Below, piece by piece: positions 31,804-44,568 of a stretch of DNA of 64,000 nt; the first letter of the stretch is position 1, and each line of letters begins with the position of its first letter. Position numbers and translations under genes: made by a program. Where the stretch lies: the NCBI RefSeq assembly GCF_001642475.1, contig NW_019173945.1:124001-188000 (forward strand), read 5' to 3'. The stretch is from Fonsecaea monophora. Taxonomy: Eukaryota > Ascomycota > Eurotiomycetes > Chaetothyriales > Herpotrichiellaceae. The notes beneath the pieces are model-generated. The model ran no database searches. It had not been told where the DNA came from and saw only the letters and a list, made by a program, of their open reading frames with translations.

Positions 31804-32551
31804 TGGGGATCACTGATCTGGACCGCCCTCAACTTCCTTTTGCGTCTCATGAGGTCATCAACAGAAACACTGCATCACCAGCCAGCATGCTCGCATCGCG
31901 GGGGAAAAGAAATGGGTGACGACAGGAGGAAGAGCAGGCAGTAACGAGTAACGGAACCATATACGCAGCGTCATGTCTTTCATGTGTATTAGCGCGACTT
32001 CGCAAGTCCATTGATAGTCGGACCATTTTGAGTGAGCGTGTCAGCCCATCGCCAGATTGATGGCAACAAGCGAGCCTTCAAACCTGGTGTTGTTTTGCTG
32101 TCAGATGGCTTTTTGGAGTGCTTATTTGTCTGCAGACAAGTACTCGCTACTTGCTCTCGTACCTCCTTCTAGAGCTTCTTCCATCCTGTAAGATCCGTGC
32201 AAGAGGTATTCTCCAAAAAAGAAAAGGGCCGTGTGCGGGAAAGGCCGTTTCAATGATGACATGCCTTGCTTGCTTACCTACTCTTTGGGGTCCCAGGATG
32301 ACAGACCCCTTTACCTTTTTGGGAGGTCGAGCAACGAAAAAGGTTACAGTACCTCGAAGTAGGACTGGAGTATGAGTACCGAGGACTCGTAGAGGCGATC
32401 GTGACCTACCACCCGGCCTCGAGGTATCAGTACTCCCTCTCCATCAGCTTCCTCGTCACCTCCGAGACTACAGTACAGGACAGGACAGGAGGTATGTAGG
32501 TATACGACCACTCCGAGGAAACCCCACCAGCCGCCTCAACCAGTACACAAC

Positions 32552-32574
32552 GACTCGTACTCGTACTCGTACTC
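32552..32574 (+). repeat. ACTCGT hexamer tandem repeat, copy 1
   Basis: Nearly four ACTCGT units in the gap upstream of the multicopper oxidase. The same repeat recurs at 56347-56368. Confidence 0.85.
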
Positions 32575-32996
32575 ATGTGTACCTACAGCTACAGAAGCCT
32601 CCAGAAACCGATGCGATGCGACTCTGTACCAGGTACCAGGTACTCGTATCCGCACCTCGCACTCGCACTCGTACATAAATTCGCCAGAAAAGGAGATTTG
32701 ATCTTGTTTCTTGTTCTCCACTTTGCGGATGTTTGTCTGTCATCGCACGTCGGACTCTCGCTTCCCTCTTAGCTCCGGGGCTGGCTGGCTGGCCTGGCGT
32801 GTGCGTGCCTGGGTTCCAGGAAAAACAACGGCGTGCAATACTCCGTAGGACCGAGTATTGTAAAATATAAATAAACCATGCGGGATCTTCAGCTCTGGCG
32901 CCGAATAATAGGAGAGTTTGATAATGAGGATGAGGCGCTGCTGCCACGCATCAGACGCGGGTGACCCTTGATAGAAGAAAACGAGATCCAGAAACC

Positions 32997-33022
32997 AAAA
33001 AAAAAAAAAAAAAAAAAAAAAA
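32997..33022 (+). repeat. Poly-A tract (26 nt)
   Basis: Homopolymer run in intergenic DNA. It could be a retroposon tail, but no retroposed sequence was recognised upstream. Confidence 0.9.
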
Positions 33023-33850
33023 CAACCGCTGTGTTTTAAAACGCACCACGCTATTGGTAGGAACGGAGCAGGTCACTTTCAACAAACATCACGAATGGCC
33101 AACGGCGACATTGCTGCGTTTGATCTTGTTTCCTACCTTGTTTTCCACATGGGCTGAATACGCCACAATCACCAGAGGAGCACTGTGAAGAGGGGCAAGG
33201 GGAGAGGGACGATTGACGTGGTCATCAAGGGGATTGCCCATGTGAAGAGATTAGAATGACAGAACACTCTGGTAGATCGCTCTCCTGGAGGGCGATCGCT
33301 ATGGTGTTTGATAGAGGAGCAGTGATGACGCCTTCTTGCTGATATCTGACGTGTAATCTGCATATATAGAGATATTCAGTGAAGCGGGTGGTTATTGATG
33401 CAGAGCGGTGGACGCTGCCTGGCGTCGTAATGGGTGTTTGACCAGACCATTTATTCGAAAGGGGAGCTATCAGAAAACACCATCTGCTTATCGTATATAC
33501 GTGCGTACTCGGTCCCTCAGTAGCGACTCGAGAGGACCAGTCGACACGGTGGTGACGGTCACCTGTCCGTCTGGCTGGTGATCAGACAACACGGCACCCA
33601 CCGGTGCCACCTCGACGTCATGTCCATCCCGCGGGATAGCTGAGCCGCGCTTCCAAGACTCCGAAATATCGTTGGTGATCAAACCGTTGATCTGTTTCTG
33701 GCGAGACGCGTCTTGATCGCACGCGACTTGTCCACCGAACCTGCATCAGGCCGAGCAGGCAAAAGATCCATAATAATAACACAAGCCTCCCGGGACGTTG
33801 ATCCAACGGCTCTACGAGATACATACATATGTAGCGAGAAGGTGTATATT

Positions 33851-33864
33851 GGGGGGGGGGGGGG
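33851..33864 (+). repeat. Poly-G tract (14 nt)
   Basis: Homopolymer run in intergenic DNA; a place where assembly errors are likely. Confidence 0.9.
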
Positions 33865-35456
33865 CCCTCAAATCTGGAGGTCATCGCGTGCGACCCTTTT
33901 TCTATCTTGCCCACATCCAAGAACACGTACTGAGGTGGGCTTTATTTCGTATTTGTCGTCCCGTCCTGCTCCATACAACCATTGCCTCCGATACAGAACA
34001 CGGCCGGCAGAGACTGGTGCAAACAAAGGCGTTGATGTCTGAGCGCATGGCGAGGGGATGCGGGCGAGACTCGTTTCCACATGATGAAGTTTTTTCATCG
34101 TTTTTAATTTTAGTCATGCGGCCCAAACGGATATGGAAGTTGCGAGGCTGAAAAATATGACAGGGATGTTTTGGTGGTAGAAGCAAACAAGAACGTGGCT
34201 GACCCCGAATGACCCCAATGACCCCTTTTAGTCATTTAGCGCCCCCACTAGTGGCCCCTAGAGTGTCCGAATAAGGCCTAAGGTTTATCCAGACTGGGCT
34301 AGCGTGCCTCTAACACGCGACCCGATAGGTAAAAAAGCAAGTCAGGGGTAAAAGCAGTGTGGAAAACAGAGACGTTCACACTCGCTCTGGCCTCCCTCTT
34401 TTTTCTTGGTTCTCACACATCGGCCGGGATAATTCATATGGCCAGTCCGCCACCAACAAGCCACTCATTCATTATCGAGATCACTCGGGGACTTGGACAA
34501 AACGTCGTGGGTAACGGAGGACAGAAAGGCGCAATGATGGAACGGGCAGAGAACATGCTTCTGTGGCACAAACACAGAGGTGTAACTCTGTATGCCGGGT
34601 TGATTGACAGGTTTGGAGGTACCTCGTACGCTCTCAAACCCCTCTCCAGCCCATACGGGGACAATGTGACTCTCCAAATCCATAACGTACATGGATTGGT
34701 CCTCGCCTGTCTTCGCAGAGGGCAAACAACAAAAAAGCCACTTGTTGCATGATCGGTTTCCGAAGTCCCGTATGCGACGTCCCCCGCCGCCTGATGTGTC
34801 TCAGTCCATCATGGCTGTGGCCTTGGCTCTTCTGGGCTCGCGAGATCCAATCTCCCGCGTCGTAAAGTTTGGTCTTGTCCTATCCACGAATTCAACCTTT
34901 CCACCCACCCAGAACGTGGGCGTCTCTCAGCGTGCATCATGTTGACGCCTTGGCCTCTCCTTTTCCCTGCGCGGTGCTAATCTCCTGAGCCGCGGCGCAT
35001 CTCTATGATTTCCCCGTTTGACCCAACCTCTCGCTCCACAAGTCAACACGGTGCTGGCCAGCCATGGCTTGACCGATACCAGCTGTGGTTGTATGAACCC
35101 CTGGCTTTTCCTGGCCACATTTTCCAAGCAGAGTGTTAGGGTGGAGACGAAGTCTCTTCTTTGCCTGGTCTCGACAAGCCCGAACGAAAGTGGTGAGCTG
35201 CGCCTGGGGGTGTCAGGCAATGCGTCGTCTTTCAATGGCTTGCTTCCAAGCGAAACTCCGGCGCCACGGCTGATCCGACGTTGAACCGGCATATTCTGCT
35301 ACAAGTTGAAGAAGAACTTCCGTCCTTCTCCTGGCCTTGTTCTTTCTGCTCAAACTTCGTCTTTTTCTTCCCCGTCAGTTTGTTTGAAAGCTTTTGCTTT
35401 CGTCCTCTCGTTTTTCAATTTTGTCACTCCTTTTTTTGTGTGTTGATCCCGTCGTC

Positions 35457-38157
35457 ATGCGGTCGCTACTTTACGCAGCGGCGTTGATGCCGTTGCAGAC
35501 TCTCGCTTGGTCAGGAAAAGGATCAGACGTCGACGAGATCGTGGTAGTTACAACAACCAGAACCATTACTGTGTGCCCTATCACCGAAGCATGGACCTGC
35601 GCCCCCGATGTGCCGACCGCTCCGTGGCAAGACTGGACTGGGACGCCGACAAACACGGTGTCGGTGTCGCCAACAAGCAAGGGGGATGGGAACGGCGGAC
35701 CTGGTCATACCACGAGTCCATCATCGTCCGATGACTCGGGCCACCCTACCTCTGGACAGCATTCTTCGAGTCCGTCATCAAGCCCGACCACCTCGGGCCC
35801 CTACGTCCACCCAACCTCGTCCAACCCTACTGAAAGCCCATCGACCAGCCCCTCCGGCAGCCCCAGCTCGTCAGGCCCATATGTAGGCCCCAGCTCATCG
35901 AGCACACCTGTCGGCCCAACCTCGTCAGGCCCCTACGGAAGCTCAACCGTTGGTCCCGTCGGCCCAGGCACGTCGTCAAGCCCTTCGGGAAGCTATGGTT
36001 CGTCGACAAGCAGCGATAACCCAGTCGGACCGGGAACATCCTCCAGCTCTGACAACCCGGTCGGCCCAGGAACTTCCAGCAGCTCCGTCTCGCCCGCTGG
36101 ACCGTCCTCGACCTCGAGCAGCAGTGCCGTCGCCCCAACTTCAAGCAGCACCGGAACCAGCACTACCACCGCCACGAGCACCACTAGCTGCGCGCCGTCT
36201 CAGACCGTGTCTGCTCTTTCTGAAGATTCCTTCTGTGCGGACAACACGCCAGATGACCGTAGCAAGTGGTGCGGCCAATCAGTCACCGATGACACTGCGG
36301 TTCCCTACAGGAGCGGACACAGCAAGTCTTTCACCTTGAGGATCACGGACGCCGATATCGACTTTGACGGCACTGTCAGACCGGCATTTGCCATCAACGG
36401 TGGAACTCCTGGTCCCGCCATCGAGGCCAACTGGGGTGACCTTGTCTCGATCACTGTGATCAACGAGTTGAGCCACAACGCCACCACTATTCATTGGCAC
36501 GGTATCCGCCAATTCGGCACGAACGACCAGGACGGTGTTCCCGGTGTGACTGAGTGCGCCATCCCACCCAACGGTGGCACGCGTACCTACACATGGCTCG
36601 CCTCAACCTATGGAACCGGTTGGTACCACTCACACGCCCTCTCGCAGTATGGCGGTGGTATTCGAGGCCCCGTCATCATCCACGGACCCTCGACGGCCGA
36701 CTACGATCACGACATGGGCCCGGTCATGATCGATGAGATCTTCAGCCAGACCATCTTCCAGATGGCGTGGAACATTGCCCGTGCTCGAGGACCGCTCCCA
36801 GCTGCCGTCAACTACATGGTCAACGGTAAGAACAAGTCACCAGATGGAAGCACTGGAAAGGCAACCCAATGGACTGTCGAGGCTGGCAAGAAGCATCTGT
36901 TCCGCATCATCAACAGGTACGTGTTTTTCCCTCTTGTCTTTTGCGACAATCAGGCGATTGATGAAGACTAATTTGTGTAATCCAGCTCTGCCCAATCCTC
37001 GTTCATCGTGCACTTTGACAACCACGAGATGCTCGTCATCAGCTCCGACTTCACCCCCATCGTGCCATACAAGACCAACTTCCTCTACATCAACCCTGGC
37101 CAACGATACAATGTCATTGTCGAAATGAACCAGGTTAGTTGACTTCCCCCAAATCAAACTGGCTTCGTCGTCCCATCGCTAACATGCATCTGTAATATAG
37201 ACCCCCGGAGCATACTTCATGCGCGCCATCACTCAGACCGGCTGCGGTGTCCAGAACCTCAACAACGGTCTCGGTATTGCCAACCCTGTCTTCACCTACA
37301 AGGGAACCTGCGGTACCCCTGTGTCCGAGACCATCACCCTCACCCCGCAAACCGACTGCCGCGATGAGCCCCTGGCCAGCCTCACCCCCGTCGTCAGCAA
37401 GAACGCTGGCAGCCTCGAGGATTTCACCGATACCGCCAAGCTCCTGCCCGGTGGCAACGGTGGTTCGCAGGTCTTTGACGGCTACGGCCCCATCATCAGA
37501 TGGTACTTTGGCGGGCTCCAGGATCTCAGCGGCAACAGCGCCACTACCCTGGGCAACCAGACCGTCTCTGTGGACTTTGAGAACCCTACTCTCCGAACCA
37601 TGGCGGAGCTGCCGACTCTAGGATTCAACAGCTCGCGCTACTCCAACGCCGTCGTGTTGGACGGACCCGAGGGCGACTGGGTCTACTTTGTGATCCAGAA
37701 CAACTTCCAGACGTCGCACCCGATCCACTTGCACGGCCACGACTTCTCGGTGCTCGGCCAGGGCAAGGGCGTCTTCTCGGCTTCGCAGGCCTCGTCGCTC
37801 AACTTTGCCAACCCCAGCCGTCGCGACACGACGCTGCTCTACGGATTCGCCGGCCCCGGCGGTGTCGCCCAACCGGGCTGGACCGTCATCGGCTTCGAGA
37901 CGGATAACCCAGGCGCCTGGCTCATGCACTGCCACATCACATGGCACGCCGACGGCGGTATGGGTCTGCAGTACATCGAGCACCCGGACAAGATCGACGC
38001 TGAGGCCTACTGGACCAGCAGCAGCTTCCAGGATGAGTGCAGCGCCTACGAGAGCTACATCGCCGGCGGCGGCGAGCCCAAGCTGTCCTACGAGGCCGGT
38101 CTCAAGCGAGATCTCGAGAGGCACAGGTACGCCCTGGCCCACAAGAACATGCACTAG
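35457..38157 (+). CDS. Secreted multicopper oxidase (laccase-like) with Ser/Pro-rich N-terminal region
   Basis: Three exons: 35457-36916, 36986-37133 and 37201-38157, 854 residues. A hydrophobic N-terminus (MRSLLYAAALMPLQTLAW) looks like a signal peptide. About 165 residues of Ser/Thr/Pro/Gly-rich repeats (nt 35685-36190, words like GPSSSS, PVGPGTSSS) then precede the oxidase. Copper ligands are complete: TIHWHGIRQ, WYHSHALSQYGG, HPIHLHGHDFSVLGQG and HCHITWHADGGMGLQ, in the order of three cupredoxin domains. Laccases oxidise phenols and reduce oxygen to water outside the cell; in fungi some polymerise DHN-melanin precursors. The long low-complexity region before the first cupredoxin domain is unusual for laccases and suggests O-glycosylated wall attachment. 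It lies 21 kb from the PKS. Confidence 0.9.
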
Positions 38158-39483
38158 AATTTTTTTTTTTCTCTCTAGAACATTGCACGGAGGGATGGGG
38201 GGAGGACGACGACGAACAACAAACGCGCGCAATAGGTTATATCGTATATCATCCAACCATCCGTGTATGTGTATGAGTGTGTGTGTGTGTGTTTTTGTGT
38301 GTGTCTATGTGTGTGTCTTATGTATATGTCTGAGCATGTGAGCGTGCGTGTGTGCGTGTGCACAGAGGGGACAACAAAGCCAAATGCAATGCAAATGCAA
38401 ATGCCCAAATCCATTCTACGCGTTTTGAGAGAGCCGGGCGAAGGAAAGGGGGAAAAATGGGTTTTCACAAATGTGTGTATTGAAAGAAATGCTTTTCTGT
38501 TGGTTTTTTTTTTTTTTCTCTTCTTCAATCCCCCTGCTGGGTTGGTTGGTTGGTGGATAGCGTCTAATCTCTCCCTACCTTACCTGTCCCCCCTAGCTAT
38601 CTATCTACCTGTTTGTACCTACTCGGTACTGTACTTGCAGTATCTACGGCGCCTACGGTGCCTATGGCACCCTCGTACAATATCTACATGCTTACATGCC
38701 TACATACATACATATCTACACACTCTCACACTTGTACTTATACTTACGCTTGCACGAAATGGTCTATCTTCTTTCTTCCTGTTTTATCCGCGCACATGGC
38801 TTCCTTCCTTTCCCCGGATGGCAGATCGGTAGAGGGAAGGAGATCGAAAGAGCCCAGCAGCACATTTAGCCCTTTCCCTTTTATCCACCTTGGATTCGTG
38901 GTTCGTTGTTCGGTGACGTGGTATAGCCACTGCAGTGGCACGTGTTCGTGTACTTGAGTCCTGGGTGGTCAGGTCAGGGCAGAACAAGCAAGCAAGCCGA
39001 CTGGAAAGAGAGACTGGAGAATCTGAGCGAGAAGAAGGGACGAAGGAAGGAAGCATATATTTCCATATTGATATGACGTAACGAGACAAGACGTCCTGGG
39101 AAATAATAGTAGTACATTGGACGGATGAATGCCTGAAAGTGAAGGTACTGAGAGAAAGTGCCGTCTCTGTGTAGATAGATAGATGGCTGGATGGATGGAT
39201 GGTGTACACACTACCTCAGTTCTACTACACGTCTGTCGGTTGCCATGTCTCGTTCCTCAGTCTCATATAGCTTTGGCTCAGAATGGCTTGGATTGAAAAA
39301 GAAGACCATGAAATTCCAAAATAAGCTCCCCAACGCTCGCGATGCTGTCTACAAACAAACCCCTATCAAAGTACAGTGTCTCACACGTGTCGCCATGGAA
39401 AGAGCTGAGATTTTCTCCCGAAATACCTCCCAACCCCCAAGAATCCTCCGTGAGAGAGAGAGAGAGTGAAAAAGAAAGGATAT
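38158..39483. other. Intergenic stretch with TG-rich repeat
   Basis: 1.3 kb between the convergent oxidase and MFS genes. It holds a degenerate (TG)n tract at about 38262-38365, a poly-T run near 38505-38517, and short tandem words (GGTTGGTTGG, TACATACATACA). No gene seen. Confidence 0.5.
38262..38365 (+). repeat. Degenerate TG/GT dinucleotide tract
   Basis: About 100 nt dominated by GTGT runs interrupted by GTATG and TCTATG, immediately downstream of the oxidase gene. Confidence 0.8.
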
Positions 39484-41396
39484 CTATCCCATGGCCGGCA
39501 TCGCTTCCACGCCCGCGGGCTTCGCCTTCTTCACGCTCTTCCACTCAAAGAAACATGCGGCGATAAATGATACACCTGCCACGGCGACGGAGACGCGGTA
39601 GCAGTCCTTCAAGGCATACACGTACGCCTCGATCACCTGGTGGATATGGTCTTCCATGCCCATCTTGGTCAGCACGCTGCGGAGCGCCGTCGCACCCGTG
39701 TTGATGAGCAGCTGCGGGTCAATGTCGGGCGCGTACTTGGCGGCGCCGCTGACCAGACCGTTGGCGAAGACTGACTGCCCGACAGCGATGAAAAGCGCGC
39801 CGCCGAGCGATTGGCAGAACATCAGCAGCACAGTCCCTTGGGGGATGTCCTTCATGGGCAAGGTGGTCTGGACCGCCACAAGGGGAAGGTTGAAACCAAA
39901 GCCCGTTCCAAGACCTGCGCAGATCTGGTACCCGAACCATTCGCGGAAAGGCGAGTCGACGGTCCAAGTGCTGATCAGGCCATAGCCAATGGTCATGAGC
40001 GCGGCTGCACCGATGATCAGTGGTGTGTAGTAGCCAATGATGGTCACCGCGATCCCAGCGACAATCGAAGTGAAGACAGTAGACAGCATCAATGGCAGGA
40101 TCTGGACGCCGGATTTTGTAGGCGAGGATCCCTTGACACTTTGGAGGTAGAGCGGCAGGTAGTACATGAGAACAAAAATGCCGGCCCCGAAGAAGAAGAC
40201 GAAGGCGCAGGACGCCATCAGAGTGCGCTTGGTGAGGAGACGCGGTGGGATAGTGGCATCTTCGCCCAACCGCCACTGGGATATGCCAAAGAGAATCAGA
40301 AGGCACCCGGCACCGACAAACAGCCCAATTATCCGCGAGTTGTTCCATGCGTAAGTTGATCCACCCCATTGGACTGCTAGCAACAGACAGATGATGCCCG
40401 GAATGAGGATTGCCGCCCCGACGAGGTCGAGTTGGAGGATGCGTTTGAGGATCGGCATCTCGGAGAGCTTAGGATCTTGAGGGATATGGAGCACGAACAG
40501 GACGACGAGCATCGAAAAGCCGCCGATAGGGAGGCTGCACCAAATCATCAGCACTCGCACGAGAAGAGGGAATAGAGAAACCGGCTCACTTGATATAGAA
40601 GCACCATCTCCACGAAAGGTGATCAGTGAAGACGCCACCGAGCAAAGGCCCTGCGACACTGGCCAACCCCCACATAGCACCAAACAGTCCAAACACCAGA
40701 GGTCTCCGGATCAAAGGCACTATGTCACCATTGTCAGTACCTGGATCATCGATATCAGATGTGTGCAATTGGCTTACGCGAGTGGGCAATAATGACCAAG
40801 GCTCCCGAAAAGATGCCACCAACGCCAATGCCGGCAACAGCCCTCCCAACAATGAGCGCGGTGCTGGATGGTGCAACGGCACAGACCAAGGAGCCCAATT
40901 CGAAGACGCTGATGGCAGAGAGAAAGACCCATTTGATCTGGAAGAATTTGTAGATGCGGCCAAAGCTGGGCTGGAGCGCGGTACTGGTCAGGAAATATGC
41001 GCTGCCATACCAGCCAATGTCGGTGACACTGTTGAAGCGGTCGGTGATCTTGGGGATCGCAGTGGCAATGATGGTTTGGTCGAGTGCGACGAGGAAGACA
41101 GCCAGATCAAGGGCGATTATCAAGGTCACGAGCTTCAGACCAGAAGGATAGTTGCTCGTGTCTTCAGCTTCATCTTCGACCTCGACTTCCTCCTCCTTCC
41201 CCGTCTCCTTCGCCAAACTGTCGGTAGTGAGGCCGATGTCCCGCTCGACAGGTGGCTTCTCGGCGACATCGACAGACGGTGTTGAAGAACCAGATACGGA
41301 ACGCTCAGTCGCGTTCTTGTGAGGAGATTCCTCCCGGCCCGATGTGTTGTCGGTCATGGTCCTCGTTGGGTTCTGTTGATCATCTGAGACACCCAT
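39484..41396 (-). CDS. MFS drug:H+ antiporter, DHA2 (14-TM) family
   Basis: Three exons: 41396-40778, 40719-40590 and 40534-39484, 599 residues, phases consistent. After an acidic, hydrophilic N-terminus of about 85 residues, the first helix carries [17 protein letters not shown], the DHA2 signature. It is followed by [40 protein letters not shown] (motif C-type) and [20 protein letters not shown]. About 14 hydrophobic helices fit the DHA2 (DHA14) family of efflux pumps for toxins, drugs or secondary metabolites at the plasma membrane. The splice at 40590/40534 restores the invariant WCFYINLPIG. Export of a polyketide is possible given the PKS and oxidase nearby, but is not shown. Confidence 0.9.
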
Positions 41397-42143
41397 TGTA
41401 GGTCGAACAAGCAACACCAACGGTAGCCCCCGAGTAGAGTCTAGTATTATTCGAGATTGAAGCAAGCAATCATCGAGACGAAGTGAAGATGTCACAGGGC
41501 TACCGGTGTAGTATATACACACTCGGGCTAGAAAATTTCTCCCGTATCCCTTTCACCCTAGTATACGAGGCGGGGTTAGTCTGGCCATTTGGGGCCTAAA
41601 GAACCGAGCGTCATTGACAAGTGTAGCACGAAGTAACAGCCTAGACACACACAAAGGGAAAAAAAGTTAGAAGAGAAACTCCTAAGGTTCGACCCGGTCG
41701 GACGAATTTCAGGCGCGTCAAGGGGTCGTTTGCAGGCGAACTCGGATCTGGGACTGGATAACACCGAGTTTTTGACAAAGCGCGGCTCATCCTTAGCCCG
41801 ATTTTTGGCACGTGATCTACCCGCCAGACCAATCACAATATAACCTGCGTTATTGGGCGAGGCCGCAAAGGGGAACCGCAGCCGTTTCTGGTGGTCAACA
41901 AAGGGTTGGAATCCATAAGTGCTATGCCGGGCAACACTACGCGCACAGGCAGACGAAATATATCGGACCAATATGGAACGTGGAACGAAATGAAGCTGGC
42001 CAGTGGTCGTTTCATTCGCTACAGCCTAATCTGCTTTGTAAACGAGCCCTCTTCGGAGAATCCACGCACGTCTCAGTTCCCTCAAGCCAACAACGATATG
42101 TACAATCATGGTGCATTCCCTTGCAGTCGGGTTGTCCGAGCAA
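41397..42143. promoter_or_regulatory. Promoter region of the MFS gene
   Basis: 747 bp between the MFS start and the end of the complex I gene, both on the minus strand. A CACGTG E-box is at about 41809-41814 and a CCAATCACAATA box near 41829. No gene was supported. Confidence 0.4.
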
Positions 42144-42991
42144 TCATCTCTGCTCGAATGACGATGAACCCACACTCGCTGCCTCTTGCTCCCCCTTCAA
42201 CAGTGGATAATGTCCCTGAATCTCGCCTTTTTGACTAGGTGTAGCTGGCATTTGGACTTGTGCTGGATCGCCCGTAGGTGCAAGAGGATATGGTGTCGAC
42301 GGTAATGATTCAAGATATTTCTTGTGTTCTTCCTTGGCCTGTGCACCAGAAACGTCAGCTTCGATATATCCATTGAAAAGTCTTGGGCTGGCCATCTTAC
42401 GTATGGTAGACCACAGTAGGTGCACCAGCAGACCTGGGGTTTGTCCAGGTTGATAAAGATTCGTGGATGGCCCAAGGGACCACCGCCACCGTCACAGGCC
42501 ACGCTCTTTTCCTTAACCCAACGGACGGGTTGCTTGTGAATGAGCTCAATTGCAGCAAAGGGCCGGGGCTAGAGGCGTTTCTCAGTATGCGCCGATGCCA
42601 AAGATAGATTTAATCCAATTACCTGGGCTTCCATAATTGTCTGTTCAAATCTGGGTCCTGTCATTGCCAGCTCTCTGGGCATCTGACTCCTTGACCACGG
42701 CTTTTCCCTGTTTGGAGCCTGCATTGTTCTGGCTTTCTCTGCCTCTGGTGCCAACTCTTGAAGGGGCGCATCCTGATTACCCCTCGCCTCGACCGGCACC
42801 TCGTTTGTCTTGGATACATTGGGAGTGAGTTTTCGCGCAGAAGGGTCGTTGGCTTGTTCGAAGTTCTCGCCGGTTCCAGGGCCTTGTCGTAGCAGTCGTG
42901 TGGTGGTTGCAAACTGCCGCGAAGAAAGTCGGGCTGTCTGAGCCACGGTCCGGTGGATTTGCCTCTTCATGGCCGGCACGATGGAAGCCAT
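42144..42991 (-). CDS. NADH:ubiquinone oxidoreductase zinc-binding subunit (NDUFS6 / 13 kDa type)
   Basis: Three exons: 42991-42623, 42568-42401 and 42338-42144, 243 residues, every exon a multiple of three. The zf-CHCC domain is in exon 2: VACDGGGGPLGHPRIFIN and VCWCTYCGLPY, with the Cys-His-Cys-Cys zinc ligands. The N-terminus (ASIVPAMKRQIHRTVAQTAR) is basic and Arg/Ser-rich, as in a mitochondrial presequence. The subunit belongs to the N-module of complex I and is needed for late assembly. The C-terminal extension after the zinc domain (about 60 residues) is longer than in animal NDUFS6; fungal members often carry such tails. Divergent with the proteasome gene. Confidence 0.9.
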
Positions 42992-43321
42992 GGCGACGGG
43001 AGGATTGAGGGGTTGATCTCTGTGTGTGCAGTGGAAGAGTTGGCAGACGTCGAGCCGGAGATGATTGAAGCTCGACTGTTGACCAATCGGAAAGCTCTAT
43101 GCTCCGCAGTTGCAGCAGCAGAAACTTCACCGTAGAAATAGGGTGGAGTATCGAGGCTCTTCACTTTCAAGGCAACGGTCGCGCCGCGTACCGTCAGTGA
43201 ATTTAGCAAGCACTTCCAACCTCCATTGTCATATATCGTCGATAAACCCTCTTCAGACAAGAGCATAGCAGGGACGTCTCTAGAAAAGCTGCGCCAACAA
43301 TAATACCTACATCCAGACAAC
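42992..43321. promoter_or_regulatory. Bidirectional promoter, complex I subunit / proteasome alpha4
   Basis: 330 bp separate two divergent housekeeping genes. I saw no perfect proteasome-associated control element (GGTGGCAAA) by eye. The region holds CCAATCGG-type and GC-rich words. Confidence 0.45.
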
Positions 43322-44281
43322 ATGGCTTCCGGCTACGATCGTGCTCTTTCCGGTAAGAGGCTCCTGAGGCATTGAGTGCGAGTGCTAACAGATTGCAGTC
43401 TTCAGGTACTACAGCTCTTTCCACCCACGAATGCTGCTAACACATATAGCCCCGATGGCCACGTGTTCCAAGTCGAATATGCCCTGGAAGCAGTCAAGCG
43501 AGGAACCTGTGCGGTCGGAGTGAAAGGAAAAGACATTGTAGTCTTGGGCTGCGAAAAGAGATCGGCCATGAAGCTACAGGACACACGAATCACACCCTCC
43601 AAGATTGGTCTTATTGACACCCACGTCTGCCTTGCTTTCGCCGGACTCAACGCCGATGCCCGGATATTAATCGACAAAGCCAGAGTCGAGGCGCAGTCTC
43701 ATCGGCTCACGGTGGAAGACCCTGTTACGATTGAATACATTACGAAATATGTGGCTGGCGTGCAGCAACGATTTACTCAGAGCGGTGGTGTCAGGCCTTT
43801 TGGCATCAGCACCCTGATCATCGGGTTCGACAAGGGCGATAAGGAGCCTAAGTTGTACCAAACAGAGCCCTCAGGCATCTATTCTGCTTGGTATGTTGTC
43901 ATCTCTGAATCTAAGAGCCGCCGTCTGACACGAAGCAGGAAAGCAAATGCGATCGGCCGATCCAGCAAAACCGTGCGCGAATTTCTCGAGCGAAATCATA
44001 AAGATGACATGGACCGAGAGGCGACCATTTCGTTGACCGTCAAATCACTCCTAGAAGTTGTGCAAACAGGTGCCAAGAACATTGAGATTGCGATCATGGC
44101 TCCAGGCAAAACAATTGAGATGCTTCCATCCGAACAGATTGAACAGTATGTCAAGACCATCGAGGCGGAGAAGCAAGAAGAACAGGCGAAAAAGAAGCCC
44201 GGGACGAGAGCGTCGGGATCGGCAACCTCGTCCCTGCCAACCCGGCCGCTAGCTGAGGGTGAGGGTGGAGGAGATGAATAA
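43322..44281 (+). CDS. PRE6: 20S proteasome subunit alpha type 4 (PRE6/PSMA7 orthologue)
   Basis: Four exons: 43322-43352, 43399-43405, 43450-43890 and 43939-44281, 273 residues. The second exon is only 7 nt (TCTTCAG). It is required to build the invariant [21 protein letters not shown]-terminus. The protein then runs [58 protein letters not shown] and [14 protein letters not shown], matching the alpha4 ring subunit. It is an inactive structural subunit of the alpha ring that gates substrate entry to the 20S core. The C-terminus (about 30 residues, [15 protein letters not shown]...GGGDE) is a low-complexity tail. Confidence 0.95.
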
Positions 44282-44568
44282 AGAGACGGGGCATTAGCCT
44301 TCACTCATTCTTTGCATGAGCGACTGGCGTTGTGGCAACGGATCAAATCAGTGAACATGGTCAAATGGTAGCTTGTTCCAAACGCAGGTTACTTCTTCCT
44401 GTTATCTGCTACCGAGGGGGCGCTGTCCGGCGGCTCCAAGTCATAGGGCTATTTCGACGCCACGTTGCCCTCCTTGCGTGGAGCCTGACTTCTCTGAAGC
44501 AGGTAGCTGCACCGCTCTTCTCGCCCGTTGTTGCATATCAACCCAGCCGCTCCGTTCCGCCTTTGAGG

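Larger units (their letters stand above)
31804..35456. other. Gene-poor stretch with simple repeats
   Basis: 3.65 kb without a supported gene. It holds an ACTCGT tandem run (32552-32574), a 26-nt poly-A run (32997-33022) and a 14-nt poly-G run (33851-33864). The last several hundred bases are pyrimidine-rich and serve as promoter and leader of the multicopper oxidase gene. Confidence 0.5.

Noticed and set aside
34225..34335. tRNA-like stretch (CTCTAACACGCGACC)
   Set aside because: Resembles a tRNA-Val anticodon arm, but there is no T-loop GTTCGA motif or acceptor pairing.
34357..34752. ORF with signal-peptide-like start upstream of the laccase
   Set aside because: The first codon is GTG, the first in-frame ATG lies after the hydrophobic part, and the remainder resembles no protein.
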